The notes under the pieces were generated by a model. That model searched no databases, was not told the DNA's origin, and was given only the letters and a program-made list of their open reading frames with translations. The translations under genes were made by a program, and so were the position numbers. Below are positions 25,144 to 33,423 of a DNA stretch of 64,000 bases, piece by piece (positions within the stretch are counted from its first letter, which is position 1; every line of letters starts with the position of its first letter). The stretch comes from Rhodococcus sp. SBT000017 (GTDB taxonomy: Bacteria > Actinomycetota > Actinomycetes > Mycobacteriales > Mycobacteriaceae): positions 2,852,001-2,916,000 of the forward strand of contig NZ_REFU01000001.1 of the NCBI RefSeq assembly GCF_003688915.1. Reading direction: 5' to 3'.

Positions 25144-25944
25144 TCAGCGCACCAACTTCTTCTCGTAGATCGCCATCGACCAGGCATATCCGATCACCGT
25201 GATCACCGCGCACCATCCCAGTGCGAGTGGCAGATTCGCGCCCAGCGGCTCCCCTGTCAACAGTCCACGCAGGGTTTCGACGAACGGTGTGAACGGTTGG
25301 TAGTCGGCGAACCATCGCAGTCCTGACGGCATCGTGTCGGTCGGGACGAACCCGCTGCCCAGAAATGGCAACAGCAGCAACAACATCGGCAGGTTGCTCG
25401 CGGTCTCGACCGACTTCGACGCCATTCCCATCGCCACGGCCAGCCAACTGATGGCGAAGGCGATCAGAATCACCATTGCCGACACCGAAATCCATTGCAC
25501 AGGGCTCGTATTCGGCCGAAAGCCCACAGCGATTCCTACTGCCAGTACGACCACCACTCCGAGTACGGCCTGCACGGTATTGCCGAGGACGTGGCCGGCG
25601 AGAACCGCAGCCCGCGAGATCGCCATCGTTCGGAACCGCGCGGTGATGCCTTCGGTCATGTCCATTGCGACGGTGGTCGCCGTCCCACCGGCGGTGCCTG
25701 CGATCGTCATGGCGAGGATGCCCGGCATCACGTAAGGCAGATAAGCGGCCCGTCCACCTTCCGGGTTCACACCAGGAAGCCCTGCCCCGAGCGTCCCTCC
25801 GAACACGAAGACGAACAACATCAGGAACACCACCGGTGCTCCGATGACGAATATCGTCAGACCTGGATACCGCACGATGTGCAGAAGACTTCGGCGCAGC
25901 ATCGTGATCGAGTCGCCCACTGTGTACGTCATCGCTGTGGTCAC
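25144..25944 (-). CDS. ABC-2 type transporter permease (DrrB-like)
   Basis: 266 residues, GTG start with AGGAGG upstream. Six membrane segments typical of ABC-2 exporters of the daunorubicin DrrB type, including an ABC-2 signature-like region EGITARFRTMAISRAAVLAG. Its start overlaps the ATPase stop by four bases, so the two make one exporter. The substrate is unknown. Confidence 0.88.
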   Translation of the reverse strand: MTTAMTYTVGDSITMLRRSLLHIVRYPGLTIFVIGAPVVFLMLFVFVFGGTLGAGLPGVNPEGGRAAYLPYVMPGILAMTIAGTAGGTATTVAMDMTEGITARFRTMAISRAAVLAGHVLGNTVQAVLGVVVVLAVGIAVGFRPNTSPVQWISVSAMVILIAFAISWLAVAMGMASKSVETASNLPMLLLLLPFLGSGFVPTDTMPSGLRWFADYQPFTPFVETLRGLLTGEPLGANLPLALGWCAVITVIGYAWSMAIYEKKLVR

Positions 25945-26879
25945 GATGCCTCCTTGTTGTCGGTCCGGCCTGTCAGTGCCATGAACACGTCGTCGAGATC
26001 AGGGGTGTGAATGCTCAGATCCTCGGCCGCAACGCCCGCCGTATCGAGCCGGGCCAACACGGTCTGCAGGGTGTCGACGCTTCCGTCGGTCGGTACCGAC
26101 AGCGCCAGGCCGTCAGTGTCGACCACCGCGCCGTCGAAGGCTCTGGTTGCGTTGCCGAGCGCTGCTGCGTCGGCGAAGCGAAGACGGATGTGACCGCCGG
26201 GCATGCGACGTTTCAGCTCGTCCGGGGTGCCGTCGGCGACGATCCGGCCGTCGTTCAGCACGGCTATTCTGTCGGCGAGTTCGTCTGCCTCGTCGAGGTA
26301 TTGGGTCGTGAGCAGCACCGTGGTGCCGTCGGCCACCAGGGATCGGACGATGTCCCACATGGTGCGTCGGCTCCGTGGGTCGAGACCGGTGGTCGGCTCG
26401 TCGAGGAAGATGACGCGTGGCGGTGCGACGAGAGTCATCGCAAGATCGAGCCGCCGCCGCATACCACCCGAGTACGTGGACAACGGCTTTCGCCCGGCCC
26501 CGACGAGATCGAACTGCTCGAGCAGTTCTGCCACGCGCGGCTTGGAGCGCGATCCGAGATGACGCAGTCTTGCCATCAGCATCAGGTTTTCCTCACCGGT
26601 CAGGAGGTTGTCCACCGCGGAGAACTGCCCGGTGAGACCGATTGCTGCACGAACGCCGCCGGGATCATTGACGACGTCGCAGCCAGCTACTGTTACCGAA
26701 CCGCTCTCCGGCCGAACGAGAGTGGACAGAATATGGACAATCGTGGTCTTGCCTGCCCCGTTGGAGCCGAGCAGGGCGGTGACTGTGCCGGCGTCGACGG
26801 TGAGGTCGACGCCGTCGAGTACACGTTTGTCGCCATAGGACTTTCGCAGTCCGCGGACATCGATTGCGGATATTCTCAT
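25941..26879 (-). CDS. ABC transporter ATPase (DrrA-like)
   Basis: 312 residues. Walker A LLGSNGAGKTTI (near 38-49), Q-loop LTGQFSAVD, signature YSGGMRRRLDLA, Walker B RVIFLDEPTTGLDP and H-region LLTTQYLDEAD. Here Gln takes the place of the usual switch His, as is frequent in DrrA-type ATPases. The C-terminal about 80 residues match the DrrA regulatory extension. The start is set at MRISAID; an ATG 45 bp upstream is possible. Confidence 0.9.
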   Translation of the reverse strand: MRISAIDVRGLRKSYGDKRVLDGVDLTVDAGTVTALLGSNGAGKTTIVHILSTLVRPESGSVTVAGCDVVNDPGGVRAAIGLTGQFSAVDNLLTGEENLMLMARLRHLGSRSKPRVAELLEQFDLVGAGRKPLSTYSGGMRRRLDLAMTLVAPPRVIFLDEPTTGLDPRSRRTMWDIVRSLVADGTTVLLTTQYLDEADELADRIAVLNDGRIVADGTPDELKRRMPGGHIRLRFADAAALGNATRAFDGAVVDTDGLALSVPTDGSVDTLQTVLARLDTAGVAAEDLSIHTPDLDDVFMALTGRTDNKEAS

Positions 26880-26895
26880 TGCCTGTGCCTCGCTT

Positions 26896-27747
26896 TCAGC
26901 TCTGCGGTGTATGACGGATCGCAATGTCGCCGTATCGCGTTCGAGCGCGAACAGTCACGCTCTCTTCTGTTTCGTCCGGTGCGCTTTCGGGCGTGAGTTC
27001 GTTGCGAACGTGCCCGTCTTTCGACGACAGATCGAGCCACGCGGGCACGCCGCGTCGCACACCCAGGGTGATCTGGCCGTATCCGCTCTCGACTTGGATT
27101 GCACCACTACTGACTTCGTGGACGGTGATGCTGCCGTAGGCGGTCTTCGCACTCACTCCCCCGAGTGATCTCTCGACATCGAGATCACCGTAAGAGAGCT
27201 TGGCGTCGAGATCGGTGCCCGACTCCCGCAACATGATCGAGCCGTGCGACGCCTTGAGCGCGGCGTCGCCGACGACGGTGCCGATCCGAATCTGCCCATG
27301 GTCGGCGGTCATGTCCAGATTGCCCAACACAGTGCCGACGGTCGCGTTGCCGTGGCCCGCCCGCACCCACAGGTCCCCGGTGGTGTCGAGTTCGACCGGG
27401 CCCATCGAACTCTTGATCCGCACGGCACCGAGATCGCCCTTGGTGCGTAGGCTGCCGGCTGCAATCTCCGCAGTGAGTCGAGATCCCTGCGGCAATTCGA
27501 CTTTCAACTCGACGGACTCTGTCGGTCCGAAGAAGCTGATGCGCGCCTTGGGGCCGACGACGGTCAGGCGTTCACCGTCGAAGTCGACCTTGGTGTTCTC
27601 TGCCCCCTTGCGGTCGACAGCTTTCGACGCGTTGGTGGGCGCGATGGTGACGAGCGTGTCGACACGTTCTGTCGCAACGACTTCGATGCTCCCGACCTGC
27701 AGATCGATGGCCAGGTCTATCGGCGTCGGGGTAGCGAATTCGGGCAT
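26896..27747 (-). CDS. DUF4097-family beta-helix protein
   Basis: 283 residues of repeated short beta strands with G-D/S turns (GSLRTKGDLGAVRIKSSMGPVE, HGNATVGTVLGNL, HGQIRIGTVVGDA, YGDLDVERS, YGSITVHE, YGQITLG), the pattern of DUF4097. No signal peptide, so cytoplasmic. It is third in order within an RHH regulator–DUF4097–ATPase–permease unit that recurs in actinobacteria. Its role is unknown. Confidence 0.8.
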   Translation of the reverse strand: MPEFATPTPIDLAIDLQVGSIEVVATERVDTLVTIAPTNASKAVDRKGAENTKVDFDGERLTVVGPKARISFFGPTESVELKVELPQGSRLTAEIAAGSLRTKGDLGAVRIKSSMGPVELDTTGDLWVRAGHGNATVGTVLGNLDMTADHGQIRIGTVVGDAALKASHGSIMLRESGTDLDAKLSYGDLDVERSLGGVSAKTAYGSITVHEVSSGAIQVESGYGQITLGVRRGVPAWLDLSSKDGHVRNELTPESAPDETEESVTVRARTRYGDIAIRHTPQS

Positions 27748-27825
27748 GGCAGTGCCTCCCTGTGGGCATGGTTGTGAAACCCTGCTCAGTGCAGGGCTAC
27801 TGGAAAGCTTTGGAAGAGAGGGCGA

Positions 27826-28314
27826 TCAGCGCGCCCAGCCGGCGAAATTATCGCCGGTGCGAACCGTGCGTTGCGCAGCACGGCGTTGTTTGGGTTGAAG
27901 TGCAGCAGCGACGGCTCGCACCAACCAGGTGTTCACCGACATCCCGTCCGATGCCGCGGCCTCGTCCACACGTGATTTGAGCGCATCCGGCAGCCGAAGA
28001 GTGGTGCGGGATGTGCTCGTGTCGTCGAGTTCGATGCTGGGAGGGGTTTGTTCGTCATCTTCCGGTTCCGAGACAGGTGCCGCCACGACGAATTCGATCT
28101 CACGTCCGCGGAGCCTGATGTCCACGGAACCAGGGGCAAGGTCGCGGTTGATGTCACCGACCGCGGCCGACAGCACGTCGAGCATCACCAGACGCGTTGC
28201 CGCATCCATCCCGTCGACGAGTCGTTCAGCAGCGGCGCGAGTGTTCTCGTCTCCGGTTGCTGCCGACTCGACCAACCGGCGTTGGAGGTCGTTGACGTAC
28301 TGGCCGAGTTCCAT
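27826..28314 (-). CDS. HicB/Arc-type RHH regulator
   Basis: 162 residues. The C-terminal ribbon-helix-helix reads TSRTTLRLPDALKSRVDEAAASDGMSVNTWLVRAVAAAL in outline (about 100-138). The N-terminal part is helical and precedes an acidic linker. It is labelled a HicB-type antitoxin in similar operons, but no HicA toxin is present, so a plain autoregulator of the ABC unit is more likely. Matching palindromes lie just upstream of its start. Confidence 0.75.
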   Translation of the reverse strand: MELGQYVNDLQRRLVESAATGDENTRAAAERLVDGMDAATRLVMLDVLSAAVGDINRDLAPGSVDIRLRGREIEFVVAAPVSEPEDDEQTPPSIELDDTSTSRTTLRLPDALKSRVDEAAASDGMSVNTWLVRAVAAALQPKQRRAAQRTVRTGDNFAGWAR

Positions 28315-28323
28315 GCATCAAGA

Positions 28324-28365
28324 GTGACACCACAATGGTGTCACGTCAAGGCCTAGTGGTGTCAC
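28324..28365. promoter_or_regulatory. RHH operator: three GTGACACCA half-sites
   Basis: GTGACACCA (28324-28332) and TGGTGTCAC (28336-28344) form a perfect dyad with a 3-base centre. TGGTGTCAC recurs at 28357-28365, exactly 21 bp on. The cluster starts 10 bp before the RHH start codon. Confidence 0.8.
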
Positions 28366-28504
28366 TTGCTCTGGCGAGGGCTTTCGCCCGACCCCCATAA
28401 GGCCGATGCGCCCACGTATCGCCTGGCCACCGATGGTGAACCGAACCGACAGAATCCGGGTGGTACCGAGGGCGGCGGCTTTCGCAAACGCCCGACCCCT
28501 GCGG

Positions 28505-28972
28505 TCAGGAGTCGGCTTCCACGATTCGCTTGATTGCCGCCAGGGTCCGCGGGATGCCATCGAGTGCTGCCTGGCTACGAGTGTCGATTTCCTTCTGCGC
28601 GTCGTCGCCGAACTTGCGGTGGAAGTGGGCGATGCCGTCGGGCAGGAAGTTCCAGTTCTCGGTTAGGCGTGTGCCACCGTCCACCGACTCCAGGGTGTAG
28701 CCCCAGCGAACGAAATTGTCGCCCACCACCCACCCGAATTCACGGCCCGGTTCGGCTGCAGCAACCGTCGACACGGTCTCCCACGTGCGACCCGGGACCA
28801 CGTTGCGGCCGGTGAACGTCGATCCGACGCCACCGCCGTCGGGTTCGTTCCACCAGCACTCCTGGCAGATCGGGCTCCATTCGCCCGTTCGGGTGACGTC
28901 GGAGACAACGGCGTACACGTCGTCGACCGACGCAGCGACGACGACGGATTCGGAGAACTCGAGTGCAGTCAT
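28505..28972 (-). CDS. SRPBCC-family protein (polyketide cyclase/dehydrase-like)
   Basis: 155 residues from MTALEFSESVVVAAS with the START-like fold pattern: DDVYAVVSDVTRTGEWSPICQE, GSTFTGRNVVPGRTWET, RWGYTLESVDGGTRLTE and a long C-terminal helix. These proteins bind hydrophobic ligands in a deep cavity. Ligand and pathway are unknown. It is divergent from the ClpP pair across 99 bp. Confidence 0.75.
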   Translation of the reverse strand: MTALEFSESVVVAASVDDVYAVVSDVTRTGEWSPICQECWWNEPDGGGVGSTFTGRNVVPGRTWETVSTVAAAEPGREFGWVVGDNFVRWGYTLESVDGGTRLTENWNFLPDGIAHFHRKFGDDAQKEIDTRSQAALDGIPRTLAAIKRIVEADS

Positions 28973-29071
28973 CTCACCATTGTCACCCTGGGCACAACGA
29001 AGCTGTGAGCAGACTCGCTGCCCACAGCAGAACCACTGGCGTGCAACAGTATTCGGATTCACACTCGAATC

Positions 29072-29680
29072 ATGAGCGAATCGCCTCGAATGTTCCCGCC
29101 CGAACTCCGCAACCAACTTCTCCGTCATCGGGTTCTCGTGCTCGACGGCGCCCTCGACGACGACAACGGCACCGTCCTCACCACTCATCTGCTGACGTTG
29201 GCGGCCGAGAATTCCTCCGCCGACATCGCCCTGTGGATTCACTCACCGGGAGGGTCGGTTCCTGCGATGCTCGCCATCCGCGACGTGATGCGACTCGTCC
29301 CGTGCGACGTGTCTACGCTCGCACTCGGATTGGCCTGCAGCGCTGGTCAATTCCTGCTGTCGTCGGGCACGCGCGGAAAGCGGTATGCCCTGCCGCATTC
29401 GCGAATACTGATGCATCAGGGGTCAGCCGGCATCGGTGGGTCGGCCGTCGAAGTGGAAGTACAGGCCAACGATCTGCGCCATACCCGAGATACGGTGCTC
29501 GGCCTCATCGCCGACGACACCGGGCAAACACGCGAGCAGATTTTCGACGACTCTCTGCACGATCGCTGGTTCACCGCCGAGGCTGCCCGCGAGTACGGGT
29601 TCGTCGACGCGATCGTCGACTCGTTCGATCAGGTCATGCCTGCGAGACGAGTGTCGTTCGGAATGGAGTTGGCGCGATGA
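29072..29680 (+). CDS. ClpP-family serine protease subunit, catalytic
   Basis: 202 residues. Oxyanion-strand segment HSPGGSVPAML, nucleophile Ser in LACSAGQFLLSSG (near residue 90), catalytic His in PHSRILMHQG and Asp in HDRWFTAEAAREYG, so the triad is complete. It is likely a paralogue of the housekeeping ClpP1/ClpP2. Its stop overlaps the start of a second ClpP gene (ATGA), so the two are made together and probably form mixed rings with a Clp ATPase encoded elsewhere. Confidence 0.9.
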   Translation: MSESPRMFPPELRNQLLRHRVLVLDGALDDDNGTVLTTHLLTLAAENSSADIALWIHSPGGSVPAMLAIRDVMRLVPCDVSTLALGLACSAGQFLLSSGTRGKRYALPHSRILMHQGSAGIGGSAVEVEVQANDLRHTRDTVLGLIADDTGQTREQIFDDSLHDRWFTAEAAREYGFVDAIVDSFDQVMPARRVSFGMELAR

Positions 29681-30303
29681 GTACGTACACGATTCCCAAT
29701 GTCATCACGCGAGATTCGCGCGGCGAACGCGTCGTCGACGTCTATTCGCACCTGCTCAGTGAGCGCATCGTCTACCTCGGTACCGGTATCGACGCAGGGG
29801 TCGCCAACGCGATGATCGCGCAGCTACTGCACTTGGAGGCCGACTCCCCCGACCAGGAAATTTCGATGTACATCAACTGCGAGGGCGGTGATACCGCTGC
29901 CATGCTCGCCATCTACGACACGATGCAGTTCATCGGATCACCCGTCGCCACAACATGTGTGGGACAAGCCGTTGCAGCAGGTGCGGTGCTGCTCGCAGCG
30001 GGCGCACCGGGGCGACGCTCCGCACTGACCCACAGCAGGGTGGTGTTGCATCAGCCGGCTGCGCAGGGACGCGGCACCATCCCCGATCTGATTCTGGCTG
30101 CCGACGAAGTCGTGCGCGTCCGGGCCGAGATGGAAGCAATTCTCGCGAAGCACACGGGACGCGACGTCGAGAAACTCCGCCACGACACCGACCGCGATCT
30201 GGTGTTGACGGCACCGGCTGCCCGTGAGTACGGCGTCGTCGATCAGGTACTCGAGGGCCGTCAGGCCGCCATCAACGTCGCGTCGCCGCGTGACAGGTCG
30301 TGA
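29677..30303 (+). CDS. ClpP-like subunit with Ala at the catalytic Ser position (ClpR-like)
   Basis: 208 residues with clear ClpP fold: YINCEGGDTAAMLAIYDTM, VGQAVAAGAVLLAAGAPG, THSRVVLHQPAAQG, TDRDLVLTAPAAREYGVVD. Aligned to E. coli GQAASMGAFLL, the nucleophile Ser is Ala here (GQAVAAGAVLL, near residue 100), while His and Asp are kept. The oxyanion-loop GGS is also changed to GGD. The codon is GCA, so the change is not a one-base reading slip. It should be proteolytically dead and act as a structural or gating subunit with the active partner. Confidence 0.88.
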   Translation: MSTYTIPNVITRDSRGERVVDVYSHLLSERIVYLGTGIDAGVANAMIAQLLHLEADSPDQEISMYINCEGGDTAAMLAIYDTMQFIGSPVATTCVGQAVAAGAVLLAAGAPGRRSALTHSRVVLHQPAAQGRGTIPDLILAADEVVRVRAEMEAILAKHTGRDVEKLRHDTDRDLVLTAPAAREYGVVDQVLEGRQAAINVASPRDRS

Positions 30304-30563
30304 TGCGCCAGGCCTGATATCTCCGCCATCGACGTGCCCAGTGCACCGACGACGGCCGCGAGGATTTCACTCGACGGATCCTTGCGGCCGCGTTCGAGTT
30401 CCGAAAGGTATTGCGGTGCAATGCCGGCGCGGGCAGCCGTCTCGGCCAGAGTGTCGCCGCGGACATGTCTGCGCTCGCGCAACCGTCGGCCTACCACCTC
30501 ACGCCACAACGGCTCCACGGCGCGCGCTGCTCGACGTTCATCGATTCGTATGACCTCTCCCAT
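30261..30563 (-). CDS. ClgR-like XRE-family regulator
   Basis: 100 residues. An XRE helix-turn-helix (LAETAARAGIAPQYLSELERGRKDPSSEILAAVVGALG) resembles the core of ClgR, the Clp gene regulator of actinobacteria. ClgR activates clpP operons and is itself degraded by ClpP. It converges on the ClpP pair with a 43-bp overlap, so the association is tight, though it is transcribed separately. The name is by resemblance and context. Confidence 0.75.
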   Translation of the reverse strand: MGEVIRIDERRAARAVEPLWREVVGRRLRERRHVRGDTLAETAARAGIAPQYLSELERGRKDPSSEILAAVVGALGTSMAEISGLAHHDLSRGDATLMAA

Positions 30564-30608
30564 GATCGGAGCCTAGGCCTCGATCCCATGACGGGTCGGC
30601 AATTCTGC

Positions 30609-31079
30609 TCAGAGCAGAGAGCCCGGTTTCACGAACGTCCTCGCAAAGCGCTTCTGCCAGGGCGTCTCCGTGGCTCGATGCGAGTACTGTCGCCGGACGT
30701 AGTCGATGGCCGCACTACCGGGCACCCCGTCGAGCGCGACGAGACACGCCAGTGCAGTGCCAGTGCGTCCGACACCACCGGTGCACGCAATCTCGACTCT
30801 CTCGGTTATACAGCGGCGCAGTACCTCTCGTAGTACGACCTCGAGTTCTGTCGAGCTGGACGGAAGCCAGAAATCGGGCCAACGCACCCATCGACTGTCC
30901 CAGTCGAACCCGCCGGGATCCTTGCCCTGCAGGTAGACCCCGAGATCTGGCGAAGGTCCGTCAGGCATCGGGTCACGCAAGGCGCGTCCACGAACTACGC
31001 TGCCCGACGGCAACTGCAGTGCGCCCGGGCTGTCTACGTCCCACACGTACTCGCCCTTCCCCGGGACCGAGTTCCCCAT
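30609..31079 (-). CDS. Protein-tyrosine/dual-specificity phosphatase-like
   Basis: 156 residues from MGNSVPGKGEYVWD. The active-site loop ACTGGVGRTGTAL (C-x5-R-T) lies near residue 92-104, and the general-acid candidate region is PDLGVYLQGKDPGGFDWDSRW. It is a small soluble phosphatase. It could oppose protein kinases or act on a small phosphorylated substrate; nothing nearby fixes its target. Confidence 0.75.
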   Translation of the reverse strand: MGNSVPGKGEYVWDVDSPGALQLPSGSVVRGRALRDPMPDGPSPDLGVYLQGKDPGGFDWDSRWVRWPDFWLPSSSTELEVVLREVLRRCITERVEIACTGGVGRTGTALACLVALDGVPGSAAIDYVRRQYSHRATETPWQKRFARTFVKPGSLL

Positions 31080-31218
31080 GCTGTACCCACTCGTCTTCTG
31101 AAAGTACCGATACTGCGGTATCGTCCACTCCACCAAACCGAAGCACTCACCGGCCCGCCTCCGACATGGCGCACATGATGATAATTCTGCACGAGAGGGC
31201 AACGCCCCCGTTCGTTCG

Positions 31219-31575
31219 ATGAACCCCCACAGGCCACGTAAGGCCCGTAGTGACGGTTGGGCCCTGCACTATCTGGTGCAGTGGCGTCGACGAGTTGAGT
31301 ATCTCGAAGAACGCGTCGATGGCAAGCACAGATCAACGCTCGATGATCGGGTGCCGATCTTGGCCGGCTTCACCGGATGCCCCGCATGCGACGCCCACTT
31401 CTATGGAGATGGACCGCGCGATGCATTGGAACGACTCATGCGTCGCGAGGGACGGCATGCCCACCAATTACGCGCGGCAGTAGCTCGATTGGATCAGCGG
31501 TATCGCGACGTGACCGTCGAAGTCGACAAGTCCAGGACGATGCCGTGGTGGGAACGCCGGGCACCATGGGTGTGA
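31219..31575 (+). CDS. Hypothetical protein
   Basis: 118 residues with a basic, helical N-terminus (LHYLVQWRRRVEYLEERV), a GCPACDAHFYGD segment with C-x2-C, and a helical middle. No family recognised. It runs directly into the convergent methyltransferase gene with no gap. The Cys pair could bind a metal. Confidence 0.5.
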   Translation: MNPHRPRKARSDGWALHYLVQWRRRVEYLEERVDGKHRSTLDDRVPILAGFTGCPACDAHFYGDGPRDALERLMRREGRHAHQLRAAVARLDQRYRDVTVEVDKSRTMPWWERRAPWV

Positions 31576-32256
31576 TCACCGCGGTGGCTTCGTCCACTCG
31601 ATCGTGTGACGAAAACCTATGCGGTGTTGCATGATCGCACCCGGTAGCCACTTGTCGACCATGTGTCCAATCTCGTCGAAGCTCAGCACCGGATCCTTGA
31701 CCGGGAATGGCGGCGGCGGCGCTGCCACCGGACTCGGCCATGGTCGGTGCAGAAATCCGATCACCGGATTGGTCACGATCGAGGCAGCATCCCACAACAG
31801 ATCTCGTGCGCTTCGCGGTGGCGCCAGCCCCACGACGAGCAGGCGACCGTTGGGCGCGAGAATCCGTCCGACGTGGCGTAGTGCGTCGTCCATGTCGAGG
31901 TGATGCAGCACTGCCACCATGGTCACGAGATCGATCGAATCGTCTGCCCAGGAGTCGAGTTGGCGATCGGTGATGGACACGTTGTCCACAGCGGCAGAAG
32001 TTGCCTCTGCGATTCGACGCATCTCCCCATCGGCGTCGGCCCCGACGATGTGATCGAAATGAGGAGACAAGGCTCGCACCAGGCCACCCCGTCCGCAACC
32101 CATATCGACTGCACGGCCGCGCCGGTCCGGCAGATTCGCCAGAATCCAGCTGTGAAAGTAGTCGTTGTGACTCCATGGGTGTCGCTCATTCAGCTCACGA
32201 ACCCACTGGGCCCCTCTGCCTCCGATAAGGGACGTTCCCATTCGTCTCAGCACCAC
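31576..32256 (-). CDS. SAM-dependent methyltransferase (class I)
   Basis: 226 residues. SAM motif I AVDMGCGRGGLVRALS near 48-63, acidic residue in VGADADGEM, and motif IV-like DLVTMVAVLHHLD near 107. It is a Methyltransf_11/UbiE-like enzyme. The C-terminal part (WPSPVAAPPPPFPVKDPVL) is Pro-rich. Substrate unknown. Confidence 0.8.
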   Translation of the reverse strand: MVLRRMGTSLIGGRGAQWVRELNERHPWSHNDYFHSWILANLPDRRGRAVDMGCGRGGLVRALSPHFDHIVGADADGEMRRIAEATSAAVDNVSITDRQLDSWADDSIDLVTMVAVLHHLDMDDALRHVGRILAPNGRLLVVGLAPPRSARDLLWDAASIVTNPVIGFLHRPWPSPVAAPPPPFPVKDPVLSFDEIGHMVDKWLPGAIMQHRIGFRHTIEWTKPPR

Positions 32257-32304
32257 GGGACCCAGTATCCACGAGGCACGCCCGCGACAGCTGGATGAAC
32301 CACG

Positions 32305-33321
32305 TCAACTGGCCAGCTTCACGATCAGGTTTCCACGATGGTCACCTGCCAGGAGTTCGTCCAGCGCAGTCATAGTTCGATTCAGCGGCCCCTCCAGCAC
32401 GGTGTGAGGAAAGGTGATCGTGCCCTGCGAGAACGAGGGGACGAAGTGGCCGATCCAAGCCTGGATCTGTTCGGGGGTGTGCATGGTCGTGAACGGCCGG
32501 ATCTGAATTTCCTTGACGATGGCGGTCATGATGTCCAAGCGCGGATGTCCGCCGTGACCGCCGCCGATCTGTCCGGCGAGCGCACCGCACAGCGCGAATC
32601 GCGCGCCGAAGGCTGCGTGTCGGACGGCAGTCTCGAACTGCGTGCCGCCGATGGTGTCGAAGAAGACGGTGATGCCCTCCGGTGCGAGTTCACCGAGACG
32701 AGCGTCGAGATCCTCGTTCTTGTAGTCGATCGCCGCATCGAAGCCGAGCTGCTCGGTGAGGTAAGTGCATTTGTCCGGACCACCCGCGATACCGATCACC
32801 AACGCGGCACCGTGCGCCCTGGCGATCTGCCCCGCGATCGACCCCACTCCACCTGCCGCCCCGCTGACCAGAACCACGTCGCCCGCACCTACTCCTGCGA
32901 TGTCGACCATGCCATGAAAGGACGTGACCCCTTGATTGAGCATGTACTCCGGGCCGGGGAACACTCCGTCGGGAACGGGAAATACCGCGTTCGACGCGAT
33001 CGCGGTCAGGTTCCTCCACCCCTGGTTGTGCTGCACGACGGTTCCGACCGCCGTATCCGATCTAGATTCCACTACCCGCCCGATCGCCGGCCCGTACAGA
33101 GGCGCACCGACCTCGAAGGCCGGCAGTGGGAGACCCGGGTTCTCGAACATCAGGTCTGCATTCACAGCTACGATCTGTTGGAAAATGTTCTCTACGAGCA
33201 CTTCTCCATCCCCGATAGGCCGCTGATCCACGACTCGAACTTCCAGCAGCTCGGACGGCTGCTGACCGACATCCGTGCGGTGAGAGCGCAGAACTACCGC
33301 TGTGGTTTCGTTCGAATTCAT
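32305..33321 (-). CDS. Zinc-independent MDR NAD(P)H oxidoreductase
   Basis: 338 residues, medium-chain dehydrogenase/reductase of the quinone reductase/prostaglandin reductase type. The nucleotide-binding loop VLVSGAAGGVGSIAGQIAR is near 155-173 and no structural zinc cysteines are seen. The C-terminal PFTTMHTPEQIQAWI...PHTVLEGPLNRTMTALDELLAG is typical of alkenal/one reductases. Probably reduces enones or quinones with NADPH. Confidence 0.85.
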   Translation of the reverse strand: MNSNETTAVVLRSHRTDVGQQPSELLEVRVVDQRPIGDGEVLVENIFQQIVAVNADLMFENPGLPLPAFEVGAPLYGPAIGRVVESRSDTAVGTVVQHNQGWRNLTAIASNAVFPVPDGVFPGPEYMLNQGVTSFHGMVDIAGVGAGDVVLVSGAAGGVGSIAGQIARAHGAALVIGIAGGPDKCTYLTEQLGFDAAIDYKNEDLDARLGELAPEGITVFFDTIGGTQFETAVRHAAFGARFALCGALAGQIGGGHGGHPRLDIMTAIVKEIQIRPFTTMHTPEQIQAWIGHFVPSFSQGTITFPHTVLEGPLNRTMTALDELLAGDHRGNLIVKLAS

Positions 33322-33423
33322 CTCTGTTCCTCTCGACGGCTTGCGAGACCCGGTCTTCCAGGTGCGACGCCGACGGTAGGAACAGATGCGGACAGCTTCG
33401 GTCCTTTTGACCGATGGCCCGGC

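Noticed and set aside
27826..28314. HicAB toxin–antitoxin system
   Set aside because: The RHH protein resembles HicB-type antitoxins but no HicA toxin gene adjoins it; the next gene is DUF4097.
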